Under the pieces are notes generated by a model, which ran no database searches, was not told the DNA's origin, and was given only the letters and a program-made list of their open reading frames with translations. DNA of 64,000 nucleotides from Plantactinospora mayteni (GTDB taxonomy: Bacteria > Actinomycetota > Actinomycetes > Mycobacteriales > Micromonosporaceae), in NCBI RefSeq assembly GCF_016862935.1, contig NZ_BONX01000008.1, positions 124,001-188,000 of the forward strand, read 5' to 3'. Positions 1-7,851 of this stretch are shown here, piece by piece (the first letter of the stretch is position 1; each line of letters begins with the position of its first letter). Made by a program: the position numbers and the translations under genes.

Positions 1-276
1 GGGCCGCCCCGCAACGAGATCGGCGTGCAGATCTTCGGCCCGGTGCACGGTGGACTCTTCCTCGCGTACGTCGGGCTGGTCCTGCTGGTGGCCCGGCTCG
101 GTCGGTGGCGCTGGCCGATCGTCGGCGTCGCGCTGGTCTGCGCGGTGCCGCCGTTCGCCACCCTCGGCTTCGAGCGCTGGGCCCGCCGTCGTGGCCTGTT
201 GGCCGCCGGCGCGGTCACCGGTGCGGGGGAGCCGACCGGCGCCGAGCGGCCCCTGGAGGACGCGGCCCGACCCTGA
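1..276 (+). CDS. DUF3817 family membrane protein, C-terminal part
   Basis: The reading frame is open from the left edge, so the start lies outside the window and only the last 91 codons are present. The visible part contains the GPVHGGLFLAYV segment typical of DUF3817 integral membrane proteins, followed by two hydrophobic stretches and an Ala/Gly/Glu-rich soluble tail. DUF3817 proteins are small predicted membrane proteins of unknown role that are common in actinobacteria. An internal GTG at base 25 could be mistaken for the start, but the family motif extends upstream of it. No function is inferred beyond membrane location. Confidence 0.75.
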   Translation, partial: GPPRNEIGVQIFGPVHGGLFLAYVGLVLLVARLGRWRWPIVGVALVCAVPPFATLGFERWARRRGLLAAGAVTGAGEPTGAERPLEDAARP

Positions 277-392
277 CCGCCGCGCCCGGCCGGGTGGCCG
301 GGTTCCCGATCGGGGCCGGCAGTGGCGAACGGCAGCTTCGCCTGGCGGTCGACCAGGAGCTGTGCGGGCTGCTCGACCAGCGGCCGGAGCGC

Positions 393-454
393 GGCCTAGC
401 CTGCCAGCGCCAGCCAGCGGCCGGGGTGTGGCCTAGCCTGCCAGCGCCAGCCAG
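393..454. repeat. 25-bp direct repeat over a stop codon
   Basis: The 25-bp unit beginning ggcctagcctgccagc occurs at 393-417 and again at 430-454 (period 37). The second copy contains the last codons and stop of the minus-strand gene ending at 433. The other copy lies just downstream, so the gene's 3' end has been duplicated. Confidence 0.85.
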
Positions 455-978
455 GCGACGAGCGCGCCGATCAGCAGCAGGCCGACCGCGGCCTGGAGCA
501 GCAGCGCCGGCCCGAGGTGCGACCAGAGGGTCGGGGTACGCGGCGTGAGCAGTTGACCGGTGGTGAGGTTGACGATCCGCTCCACCCGGGGCGCGAGCCC
601 GGCGTCCTTCTGCGAGCGGACGGTCACCTGAACGTGGTCCGCCGGTTCCAGCGCGCTCTGCGGCAGGTGTCCGTGGATCTCCATCTCGCAGAGCACCCCG
701 CTGCCGTCCCGCAGTCGCAGCGGGGTCACCAGGAACTCCGGCCCCTTGCGCAGTTCCTTCCACTTCCGCCTCGCGCCCGCGCCGGCACCGGCCCGGAGCA
801 TCGAGGCGAACAGCGCGAGTACCACCCTGACCACCGCCGCGGTGCCGAGTACGGCGACCAGGACGGGCTGCCCGACCCGGACCTCCCGGGAGTAGCCCTC
901 CATCAGCCGTACGACGTGACCGGTGATGACCGGTCCGGGGCGCCAGGCGACCCGTTCGGGAAACAGTTCACCGTCCAT
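433..978 (-). CDS. Membrane protein of unknown function
   Basis: The 181-residue product has an early hydrophobic segment (about residues 30-60, VGQPVLVAVLGTAAVVRVVL) and a second one at the extreme C-terminus (LLLQAAVGLLLIGALVAWL). Between them is a basic stretch and a beta-rich soluble domain. I do not recognise the family. The start is the ATG at 978, because upstream sequence in this frame is low-complexity and coding bias begins there. A possible -10 (TACAAT, minus strand) lies near 1010-1020. It is divergent from the Rv2629-like gene and ends inside a duplicated 25-bp element. Two membrane passes with an exposed middle domain is the most that can be said. Confidence 0.6.
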   Translation of the reverse strand: MDGELFPERVAWRPGPVITGHVVRLMEGYSREVRVGQPVLVAVLGTAAVVRVVLALFASMLRAGAGAGARRKWKELRKGPEFLVTPLRLRDGSGVLCEMEIHGHLPQSALEPADHVQVTVRSQKDAGLAPRVERIVNLTTGQLLTPRTPTLWSHLGPALLLQAAVGLLLIGALVAWLALAG

Positions 979-1042
979 GCGTTCACCACCGAGAGTCCGC
1001 TCCCGAGCACAAATTGTATCGATCATGGCGAATGAATCCGCA

Positions 1043-1082
1043 GTGAGTGAATCCGTTTCGCGTAACGTGACGATTCGCTCAC
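1043..1082. promoter_or_regulatory. Inverted repeat in divergent promoter region
   Basis: GTGAGTGAATC at 1043-1053 and GATTCGCTCAC at 1072-1082 form 11-nt arms with one mismatch around an 18-nt spacer. It lies between a minus-strand membrane protein gene and the Rv2629-like gene. It could be an operator or an RNA hairpin in the 5' leader of the plus-strand operon. Confidence 0.4.
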
Positions 1083-1192
1083 TCCTGGCTGCTGGTGGCG
1101 CTTCCGGACACCGGGTGGTTCGGGAGGAGCGCTCAGGTGACAAGCCGACCGGCGTGGGTAACCCCGGCACGACCTTGGAGAGGGGACGACCC

Positions 1193-2317
1193 ATGCAGCT
1201 GTCCTTCCTGCGTCCGATCTGTGCCCATCCTGGCCCGTGGACGTCGGTCTACCTGGACGCCTCGCGGGACACCCACGACGCCCATCCCGCGCTCGACCTG
1301 CGCTGGCGGGCCCTCCAGGAACGGCTGGCGGAACAGCGCACCGACCCACGGGACGTGGCGGCCCTGGACGCCGTGGTCCGGGGGCACGAGCCGATGGCCG
1401 GCGACTACGGCCTCGCCGCGTTCGCCACCGACGGCGAGGTGGTGCTCACCGAGTACCTCTCCGCGCCGCCGCGCAAGGACATCGCCGCGTACGGGCCGGT
1501 CGCGCACACCATGCCGCTGGTCGCGCAGCGCCGCGAGCAGGTGCCCTGGGTCCGGGTACTGGCCAGCCGCACCGGCGCGGACGTGGACGCGGTGAGCGCC
1601 GGTGGCGTACCCCGGCACGCGCACGTCAAGGGCGGCAACCAGTTTCCGCTCCGCCGGGTCCAGCAGGGCGGCTGGAACCACTCGCACTACCAGCGGGACG
1701 CGATCACGTCCTGGCGGCGCAACGCCGGAGACGCCGCCTCGGCCACCGCCGCACTGGCCGAACGGGTCGGCGCCGAGGTGATCGTGGTCGCCGGGGACAC
1801 CCGGGCCCGGCAGTTGCTCGCCGCACAACTGCCGGAGTTCTGGCAGGACCGGATGGTGCAGACCGACGCCGGTTTCCCGGCCGCCGGCGCCGACCAGTCC
1901 GCCCTGGACGACGTCACCGTGCAGGCCATCGCCGAGATCGCCGCCGCGCACACCGACGTGGCGATGGACAGGTTCGGCATGCAGCGCGACGTCGGCGCCG
2001 GCCTGGACGCGGTGGTGACCGCACTGCAACGCGGCCAGGTGGACACCATGCTGATCGTGGACGACCCCTCCTCGATCGAGGAACTCTGGATCGGCCCGGA
2101 GCCGACCGACATCGCCATCGGTCCCGACGAACTCCGGGCGATCTCCGTCGACGAGCCGCAGCGGGTACGCGCCGACGCCGCCCTGGTCCGCGCGCTGGTC
2201 GGTACCGACGCCGGGGTCACGGTGCTCGGCCCCGAGCAGGCGCCGGACCTCACCGACGGGGTCGGCGCGGTGCTGCGCTACGTCGACGCCAGCACCCCGG
2301 CGGATCGCGATGGCTGA
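1193..2317 (+). CDS. Rv2629/baeRF-type eRF1-like protein
   Basis: The 374-residue product starts MQLSFLRP at an ATG behind GGAGAGGGG. It has the layout of actinobacterial Rv2629 homologues (baeRF families). These have an N-terminal domain (about 1-120) with a PWTSVYLDAS strand, a central domain (about 140-270), and a C-terminal pelota/eRF1 domain-3-like region (about 280-374). The family is distantly related to peptide release factors and Vms1 peptidyl-tRNA hydrolases, so a role in rescuing stalled or dormant ribosomes is plausible but inferred. In mycobacteria Rv2629 belongs to the dormancy regulon. It overlaps the next gene by 8 nt, which indicates co-translation. Confidence 0.75.
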   Translation: MQLSFLRPICAHPGPWTSVYLDASRDTHDAHPALDLRWRALQERLAEQRTDPRDVAALDAVVRGHEPMAGDYGLAAFATDGEVVLTEYLSAPPRKDIAAYGPVAHTMPLVAQRREQVPWVRVLASRTGADVDAVSAGGVPRHAHVKGGNQFPLRRVQQGGWNHSHYQRDAITSWRRNAGDAASATAALAERVGAEVIVVAGDTRARQLLAAQLPEFWQDRMVQTDAGFPAAGADQSALDDVTVQAIAEIAAAHTDVAMDRFGMQRDVGAGLDAVVTALQRGQVDTMLIVDDPSSIEELWIGPEPTDIAIGPDELRAISVDEPQRVRADAALVRALVGTDAGVTVLGPEQAPDLTDGVGAVLRYVDASTPADRDG

Positions 2318-4199
2318 CCCGGGGCGGTCCGGGGTGCGGACGGGCACGGTGACGACCGACCGGACCATCGCCGACCTGCTGGTCGAACGGCTGCGGGCCT
2401 GGCGGGTGCCCCGGGTGTTCGGGCAGCCCGGCGAGGGGGTGGCGCTGATCGTCGAGGCCCTGCGCCGGGCCGGTGGCGATCCCGGCTTCGTACCGTCCCG
2501 ACAGCCGGAGGCGGCCGGATTCATGGCGGCCGGACACGCCAAGTACACGGGCGGGGTCGGGGTCTGCCTGGCCACCCAGGGACCGGACGCGCTGCACCTG
2601 CTCGGCGGGCTGTACGACGCCAAGCTGGACAGCAGGCCGATGCTCGCGATCATCGGACAGCAGACGTTCAGTGCGCTGGGCAGCGCGTACCAGGAGATCG
2701 AGCTGCCCCGGCTGTTCGGCGACGCCTGCGCCCAGTTCCTGCGTACCGCCGCGGTGCCGGAGCAGGTGCCCTACCTGGTCGACCAGGCGATCCGTACCGC
2801 CGTGTCGACCCGGAGCCCGGCCTGTCTGGTGGTGCCGCACGACCTGCTCGGGCAGTTCGTACCCGACGGCATGCCGCACCCCGACGGCGGTGGCGTGCTC
2901 GCCTCGGCACCCGGCCTGCCCCCGGCCCGGGTGCTGCCGCACGAGCAGGACCTGAACGCCGCCGCCCAACTGCTCGGCGCCGGGCGGCGGGTCGCGATCC
3001 TGATCGGCCAGGGCGGCTACGGTGCCGCCGACGAGATCGTCGAGCTGGCCGACCGGCTGGACGCCGGGGTGGCGACCTCGCTGCTGGGCAAGCCGGTGCT
3101 GGACGAGCGGCTGCCCTACCACACGGGCGTGCTCGGCCAGGTCGGCACGGCCGCCAGCGCGCAGCTGATGGCCGGCTGCGACACCCTGCTGATGATCGGC
3201 ACCAACGACCCGTGGACCGGCTACTACCCGATGCCGGGGCAGGCCACGGCGGTGCAGATCGACATCGACGGCAGCCGGCTGGCCAGCCGGTATCCGATCG
3301 ACGTCCCGCTGGTCGGGGACGCCCGGGAGACGCTGCAGGCGCTGCTGTCCCGGGTGCCGCACCGGCGCAACCGGGACTGGCGCGACATGATCGAGGGAGC
3401 GGTCGACCGGGCCCGGACCGAGTGCGACGCCCGGGCCGAGGAGCGGACCGCGCGGCTGAACCCCCGGCTGGTACTCCGGGAACTCTCGCCGCGACTGCCG
3501 GCCGACGCCGCGGTCGCGGTGGACGTCGGGTCGGTGACCTACTGGTACGCCCGGCACCTGCGACTGCCGCCCGGAGCACAGGCACACCTGTGCGGCACGC
3601 TCGCCTCGGTCGGTTCGGCGGTGCCGTACGCCATCGCGGCCAAGTTCGCCCGGCCGGCCCGGCCGGTCTTCGTGCTGCTCGGCGACGGCGCGATGCAGTC
3701 CGGCGGACTGGCCGAGTTGATCACCGTGGCCCAGCACTGGCCGGAGTGGCCGGATCCCCGCTTCGTGCTGCTGGTGCTCAACAACTCCGACCGGGCCGGC
3801 CGGGGCGGTGAGCCGGAGCGGGGGCCGGAGACCGGAGCCGTCCGAGCACCCTGGCCGGACCTGGACCGCCCGGCCGCGCGAGGGATGCCGGCACCGGAGA
3901 CGGTACGCGCCGGAGACATCCCGCACGCCGGCTGGGCCCGGCTGCTCGGGCTGCACGGCATCGGGGTGGACCGGCCGGACCAGGTCGGACCGGCCTGGGA
4001 AGAGGCGATCGCCGCCGACCGGCCCACCCTGATCGAGGCGGTGGTCGACCCGTCGATCCCGCTGGACGCACCGGAACAGCCCTTCGCCGACCTGCGTGGC
4101 CTGACGGCCGGCGGGGTCGAGGAGGGGGCCGGCACGGCGGTCCGGGGCCGCGCACAGACCCTGCGGGAACGCGCCGCCAACGGCGCCGACCTAGTCTGA
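2310..4199 (+). CDS. Thiamine-diphosphate-dependent enzyme, pyruvate oxidase/ALS type
   Basis: The 629-residue product has the three-domain order of PoxB/acetolactate-synthase-type enzymes. The N-terminal Pyr domain has the conserved Glu in SRQPEAAGFMAAGHAKYTG (about residue 71). A central domain of about 200-335 follows, then a C-terminal PP domain with the ThDP/Mg motif GDGAMQ...VLNN (about 455-490). Family members decarboxylate 2-oxo acids, commonly pyruvate, with FAD or quinone as acceptor. The substrate here is not readable from sequence. ATG 2310 overlaps the upstream stop by 8 nt, so it is probably co-translated with the Rv2629-like gene. A link to survival metabolism is inferred only from that neighbour. 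Confidence 0.85.
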   Translation: MADPGRSGVRTGTVTTDRTIADLLVERLRAWRVPRVFGQPGEGVALIVEALRRAGGDPGFVPSRQPEAAGFMAAGHAKYTGGVGVCLATQGPDALHLLGGLYDAKLDSRPMLAIIGQQTFSALGSAYQEIELPRLFGDACAQFLRTAAVPEQVPYLVDQAIRTAVSTRSPACLVVPHDLLGQFVPDGMPHPDGGGVLASAPGLPPARVLPHEQDLNAAAQLLGAGRRVAILIGQGGYGAADEIVELADRLDAGVATSLLGKPVLDERLPYHTGVLGQVGTAASAQLMAGCDTLLMIGTNDPWTGYYPMPGQATAVQIDIDGSRLASRYPIDVPLVGDARETLQALLSRVPHRRNRDWRDMIEGAVDRARTECDARAEERTARLNPRLVLRELSPRLPADAAVAVDVGSVTYWYARHLRLPPGAQAHLCGTLASVGSAVPYAIAAKFARPARPVFVLLGDGAMQSGGLAELITVAQHWPEWPDPRFVLLVLNNSDRAGRGGEPERGPETGAVRAPWPDLDRPAARGMPAPETVRAGDIPHAGWARLLGLHGIGVDRPDQVGPAWEEAIAADRPTLIEAVVDPSIPLDAPEQPFADLRGLTAGGVEEGAGTAVRGRAQTLRERAANGADLV

Positions 4200-4325
4200 C
4201 CGCCCGCGCCACCGCCCGGGCACCCTGGACTCCGGCGGCACCGTCGACTTACCTCGGCGCCCTTCGGGAGCGTCGGCTACCTGGGAGCACGGCGGGAAGT
4301 GCGGGCTCCGGGGGCCCGGCGGGGA

Positions 4326-4781
4326 TCAGGCGCGCTCGACCTGTCGGCCGGACCACTGCTCGACCAGCCGGATCGCCTCCTCGGCCGGCACGTCGGCCCG
4401 GTCGACCGAACCGAGCCAGACCGGCGTGCGCGCCCCGGTGGGCCAGGCCGCCAGCAGGCGCTGGTCGCCGGCCCCGGCGTGCAGGCTCAACTTGCCGACC
4501 CGGGCCCAACCGAGCACGCCCTGCCGGCCGGTGCGGATCCCGTCCGGCCCCGCCGAGCGGCCGGCCCGGCTCCGCCGTTCCGCCAGCAGCAGGCCGACCG
4601 CCACCAACACGCCGGCCAGGCTGGTCACCAGGGTCGCCAACGCGAGCGGGCGCAGGCCCTCGCCCGACGCCGCCTGCCAGCCGGCCATCGCCGTCACCAC
4701 CAAGGCGAACGGGACGACGGCGATCGCGAAGTAACTGGCGTACCGGGGGCCACCGGCCGGTCCGAAGCGCAACTGGGTCAC
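4326..4781 (-). CDS. Small two-helix membrane protein, unknown
   Basis: The 151-residue product begins MTQLRFGPAG. It has two hydrophobic segments at about residues 17-37 and 43-67 (LALATLVTSLAGVLVAVGLLLAE), then a soluble C-terminal domain of about 80 residues. This resembles the compact PH-like/bPH domains attached to paired helices in many actinobacterial membrane proteins, but the similarity is by layout only. It converges with the ThDP enzyme and is divergent from the unknown gene at 4971. No catalytic motif is seen. Confidence 0.6.
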   Translation of the reverse strand: MTQLRFGPAGGPRYASYFAIAVVPFALVVTAMAGWQAASGEGLRPLALATLVTSLAGVLVAVGLLLAERRSRAGRSAGPDGIRTGRQGVLGWARVGKLSLHAGAGDQRLLAAWPTGARTPVWLGSVDRADVPAEEAIRLVEQWSGRQVERA

Positions 4782-4970
4782 GACGCTCGATCATCCGGCT
4801 TCGGGGCGCCCGGAGCAACTCGACCCGCACCGGGCGGGCCGGGCCGGCGGCACTACTGGCCGGACATAACCGCCCGTCCTCCGAATTGCGCCCGGCAGGT
4901 TGCTGACCGCCCGTTTGAACCCGATTGGGACGGGAAGGCCCGGGCAGCGCGGACGAGGGAGGTGGGCCCG

Positions 4971-6386
4971 GTGCGGGAGATGCAGGAGTGGCTGGCCGCA
5001 GGCGGCGGGTCCGGGCTCCCGGGGCCGGACCGGATCGTCTCGCCGGAGAGCACCGGGCGGGTGCTGCTGGCCGTCGCGTCCCGCGCGGTCCGCGGCCGGG
5101 ACTGCGCGGATCTCGGGTACCACCCGCTGCTGTCGCGCTTCCGAGGTGCGCCCGAGGCGGTACGCCGGTCCGCGCTGGCCAGGGCGGCCAACAGGACCGC
5201 GCTCACCGCCGAGCAGGCCGGGACGCTCGACGCCGACGAGGTGGCCCGGTGGATGGTCGCGCACTATCCACCGCGCTGGTATCCCGGTGTCGTGCTCGGC
5301 TCGCCGCACGGCGGAGCGGTCCACCTGGCCACCGCGATGGGCGTGCCGTGGCTGCCGGCCGGCTTCGACGTGTCGGTGCAGTGGCCGGGCGGCCGGGTCG
5401 ACAGCCCGGTCGAGGCCGTGGCGTACGGCGGCCGGATCGCGGCCCGGCTGATCGGGGACAACCCGGGAGTACGGGTACGGCAGGTGCACGATCCGGCCGG
5501 CCGGGGCGTACTCGCCGGCTCGACGGTGGCGCTGGTGGTCCGCTGGCAGCGGCTGCCGGAGGCGTACCGGGAGTTCCTCGGCAGCCGGTTGGCGCCGGGC
5601 GCTCCGGTGCTGCTGCTGCGGGACGTGCGTACCTGGCCGGTGTTCGACTCCGGCGACGGCCACACCTTCCAGCTCGGCGGGCCGGCCAGCGGGCTGGAGC
5701 CGACCGACTTCCGGGCCGGCAGCGATCTGCTCGGGCAGGTGCTGCGCGGGGCGGGCGGTGACGGGGCGAGTTGGGACGCGCCGGAGGGCGGTCGTCCCGG
5801 GTACGCCGAACAGGGCGTCGAGCCCGGTTTCGAGACCAGCCTGCTGGACTGGGTACGCGGCGCCGGCAGCCCGTTGCACCGGGTGCTCTTCCCCGGCCCG
5901 GACGCGCTGAGTGCCGCCGCCGCTGACGTGTACCGGAGTTGGCTGCGCGGGGCCGGCAAGAGCGGCGACCGGTGCGTGGTGGAGTGCGGGCGGCTGATCG
6001 ACCCGTGGCAGGTGGTCCGGGCCGGGCTGGTGCCGTACTGGTGCGAGAACGCCACCGCGCGCAGCGTGACCGGGGCGGAGTGGTGGCTCGCCGGCAGCGC
6101 GCCGTTCAGCTCGCTGGACGTACTCCCGGAGCCGCCCGGGCTGCGCTCGCCGGCACTGGCCGGGCTGCCGCAGTGGCTCGCGGTGGCCTCGTTCGGGCGT
6201 CGCCGCCGGGCCGTGGACCGGGTCGCCGCCCGGGGCTACCCGGTGACCTCGGTGGCCACCCGGCACGCCACCGAGGTACTCCGAAACCAGCCCTACGACC
6301 TGCCGGCACCCGCGCCGCTGCGGATGGTGGAGGCGCTGGCCGGGCTGCGGGCCAGCGGCACCCCGCAGGGGCTGCTGGTCTGCTGA
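4971..6386 (+). CDS. Protein of unknown function, 471 aa
   Basis: I do not recognise this protein. The chosen start is GTG 4971, behind GAGGGAGGTG at 4955-4964; an ATG at 4980 is the alternative. It appears soluble, with no signal peptide or membrane segment. Distinctive parts are a GSPHGGAVHLATAMGVPWLP segment near residue 105, a Gly/Asp-rich middle (about 200-270), and a Trp-rich C-terminal part with CVVECGRLIDPW and YWCENATARS (about 345-375). Arg-rich and Ala-rich composition is normal for this genome. It stands alone, divergent from a small membrane protein gene, with a small hairpin (6403-6418) after its stop. Confidence 0.65.
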   Translation: MREMQEWLAAGGGSGLPGPDRIVSPESTGRVLLAVASRAVRGRDCADLGYHPLLSRFRGAPEAVRRSALARAANRTALTAEQAGTLDADEVARWMVAHYPPRWYPGVVLGSPHGGAVHLATAMGVPWLPAGFDVSVQWPGGRVDSPVEAVAYGGRIAARLIGDNPGVRVRQVHDPAGRGVLAGSTVALVVRWQRLPEAYREFLGSRLAPGAPVLLLRDVRTWPVFDSGDGHTFQLGGPASGLEPTDFRAGSDLLGQVLRGAGGDGASWDAPEGGRPGYAEQGVEPGFETSLLDWVRGAGSPLHRVLFPGPDALSAAAADVYRSWLRGAGKSGDRCVVECGRLIDPWQVVRAGLVPYWCENATARSVTGAEWWLAGSAPFSSLDVLPEPPGLRSPALAGLPQWLAVASFGRRRRAVDRVAARGYPVTSVATRHATEVLRNQPYDLPAPAPLRMVEALAGLRASGTPQGLLVC

Positions 6387-6615
6387 TCCCCCTGATCGCA
6401 AAACGTCCTCGCGGACGTCACGTCCCGTGATTGAGTACCTACAGGGCGGGAAGAACGCTGACTGCTACTGGTCACACGCGCTGCGCATCGCGGTGTGCGA
6501 CGGCGTTCGCTCGTTCGGTTTCGGTACATGTTCGCTTCCGGCGCGGGTCCGTTCCGTACGGCACCGATGACCGGATTCGCATCCCGGGCGGGGGACCTTC
6601 CTGAGGGAGGCGCGG

Positions 6616-7752
6616 ATGTTCGGACAGATCACCACCACACCACCGGCCGAGCGTGGGCTGGAGGACCTGGACGCGGCGGCGTTGGCGTACGCGGCCAGGA
6701 TCGCCGGCCTGCCGCCGGAACGCCGGCAGGAGGCCCGGGACGACCTCGTCCGGTTCGCCCTGCCGTTCGCCGGCAGGCTGGCCCGACGCTACCGGGGTCG
6801 GGGTGAACCGCTGGAGGACCTGGAACAGGTGGCCCGGTTGGGCCTGGTGAACGCGGTCGACCGGTACGACCCGGAACGGGGTTCGTTCACCGCGTACGCC
6901 GCGATCACCATCGTCGGCGAGATCAAACGGCACTTCCGGGACCGCACCTGGGGGGTGCACGTACCCCGGCGGCTGCGCGACCTGATCCTGGAGGTCGGCC
7001 AGGCGACGGCGGCGTTGACCAGCGAACTGTCCCGCTCGCCCAGCGTGGCCGAGCTGGCCGCCCGGCTGGAGACGCCGGAGGAGGAGATCCTCGCGGCGCT
7101 GGAGTCGGCCGCCGGCTACAGCCCGGCCTCGCTGAACGCACCGGTCGGCGGGGAGAGTTCGGCGGAGTTCGGTGACCTGGTCGGCGAGTCCGACACCGAC
7201 CTGGAGTCGGTCGACGACCGGGTGACGGTCAGCGGGTTGCTCGGCCGGCTGCCCTGGCGGGAGCGGCGGATCCTCGCCATGCGCTTCTACGGCAACCAGA
7301 CCCAGGCCGAGATCGCCGCCCGGTTCGGCATCTCGCAGATGCACGTCTCCCGGCTGCTCTCCCGGGCGCTCACCTGGCTGCGGCAGGCGATGCTCGCCGA
7401 CTCGCCGGCGCCGTGGCAGGCCGGCGGGGCCGAGGCGGGCGGCCAGCCGGCCCGACTCTCGGTGCGCCAGGTGGGGGAGCGGGTGGTGGTCGAGGTGACC
7501 GGGGAGATCGACCGGGACACCGCCGAGCAGTTGCGCGAGGCGGTGGTCGAGGCGGTCGCCGACCGGAACCCGTCGGAGGTGGCGATCGACCTGACCGACG
7601 TGGCGAAACTGGACGGTCCCGCGCTGGCCGCCCTGGTCGCCGGCCGGGACGCCGCGCACCGCGCGGGAGTCCGGTGGCGGCTGGCTCGGGCGCAACCCGT
7701 GGTCCAGCATTCGCTCAGCGCCGCCGGACTGGTCGCACTGCCCGCGGACTGA
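6616..7752 (+). CDS. SigB/F/G-family sigma factor fused to a STAS domain
   Basis: The 378-residue product has sigma region 2 (about 45-110, with GEPLEDLEQVARLGLVNAVDRYDPERGSF), region 3 (about 115-175) and region 4 (about 205-265, with TQAEIAARFGISQMHVSRLLS as the DNA-binding helix pair). That is a complete SigB/SigF/SigG-type sigma factor. After a short linker, residues about 280-375 form a STAS domain like that of anti-anti-sigma proteins (RLSVRQVGERVVVEVTGEID...VAIDLTDVAKLDGPALAALV). The normally phosphorylated Ser/Thr of the DSSG-type loop is replaced (KLDGPAL). STAS partners normally bind the anti-sigma kinase, so the fusion may alter inhibition of its own sigma part. ATG 6616 follows GAGGGAGGCGCGG. 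Confidence 0.9.
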   Translation: MFGQITTTPPAERGLEDLDAAALAYAARIAGLPPERRQEARDDLVRFALPFAGRLARRYRGRGEPLEDLEQVARLGLVNAVDRYDPERGSFTAYAAITIVGEIKRHFRDRTWGVHVPRRLRDLILEVGQATAALTSELSRSPSVAELAARLETPEEEILAALESAAGYSPASLNAPVGGESSAEFGDLVGESDTDLESVDDRVTVSGLLGRLPWRERRILAMRFYGNQTQAEIAARFGISQMHVSRLLSRALTWLRQAMLADSPAPWQAGGAEAGGQPARLSVRQVGERVVVEVTGEIDRDTAEQLREAVVEAVADRNPSEVAIDLTDVAKLDGPALAALVAGRDAAHRAGVRWRLARAQPVVQHSLSAAGLVALPAD

Positions 7753-7821
7753 GCCGCACTGCCCGCGGACTGAGTTGCGTTACCCGCGGACTGAGCCGCG
7801 CTGCCCGCGGGCTGACCGGAG
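7738..7821. repeat. 21-bp tandem repeat, 4 copies, over sigma-STAS stop codon
   Basis: Units begin at 7738, 7759, 7780 and 7801 (ctgcccgcggactgagccgc and variants). Copy 1 contains the stop codon of the sigma-STAS gene (7750-7752) and the remaining copies follow it. In-frame stops recur in the copies. Confidence 0.9.
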
Positions 7822-7851
7822 CCACGGGACATCCTGGTACGCCGCTCGTCG

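Noticed and set aside
2250-3956. 568-codon minus-strand open frame opposite the ThDP enzyme
   Set aside because: The plus strand encodes a full ThDP enzyme. The minus product is Gly/Arg/His-rich and has no start with a binding site.
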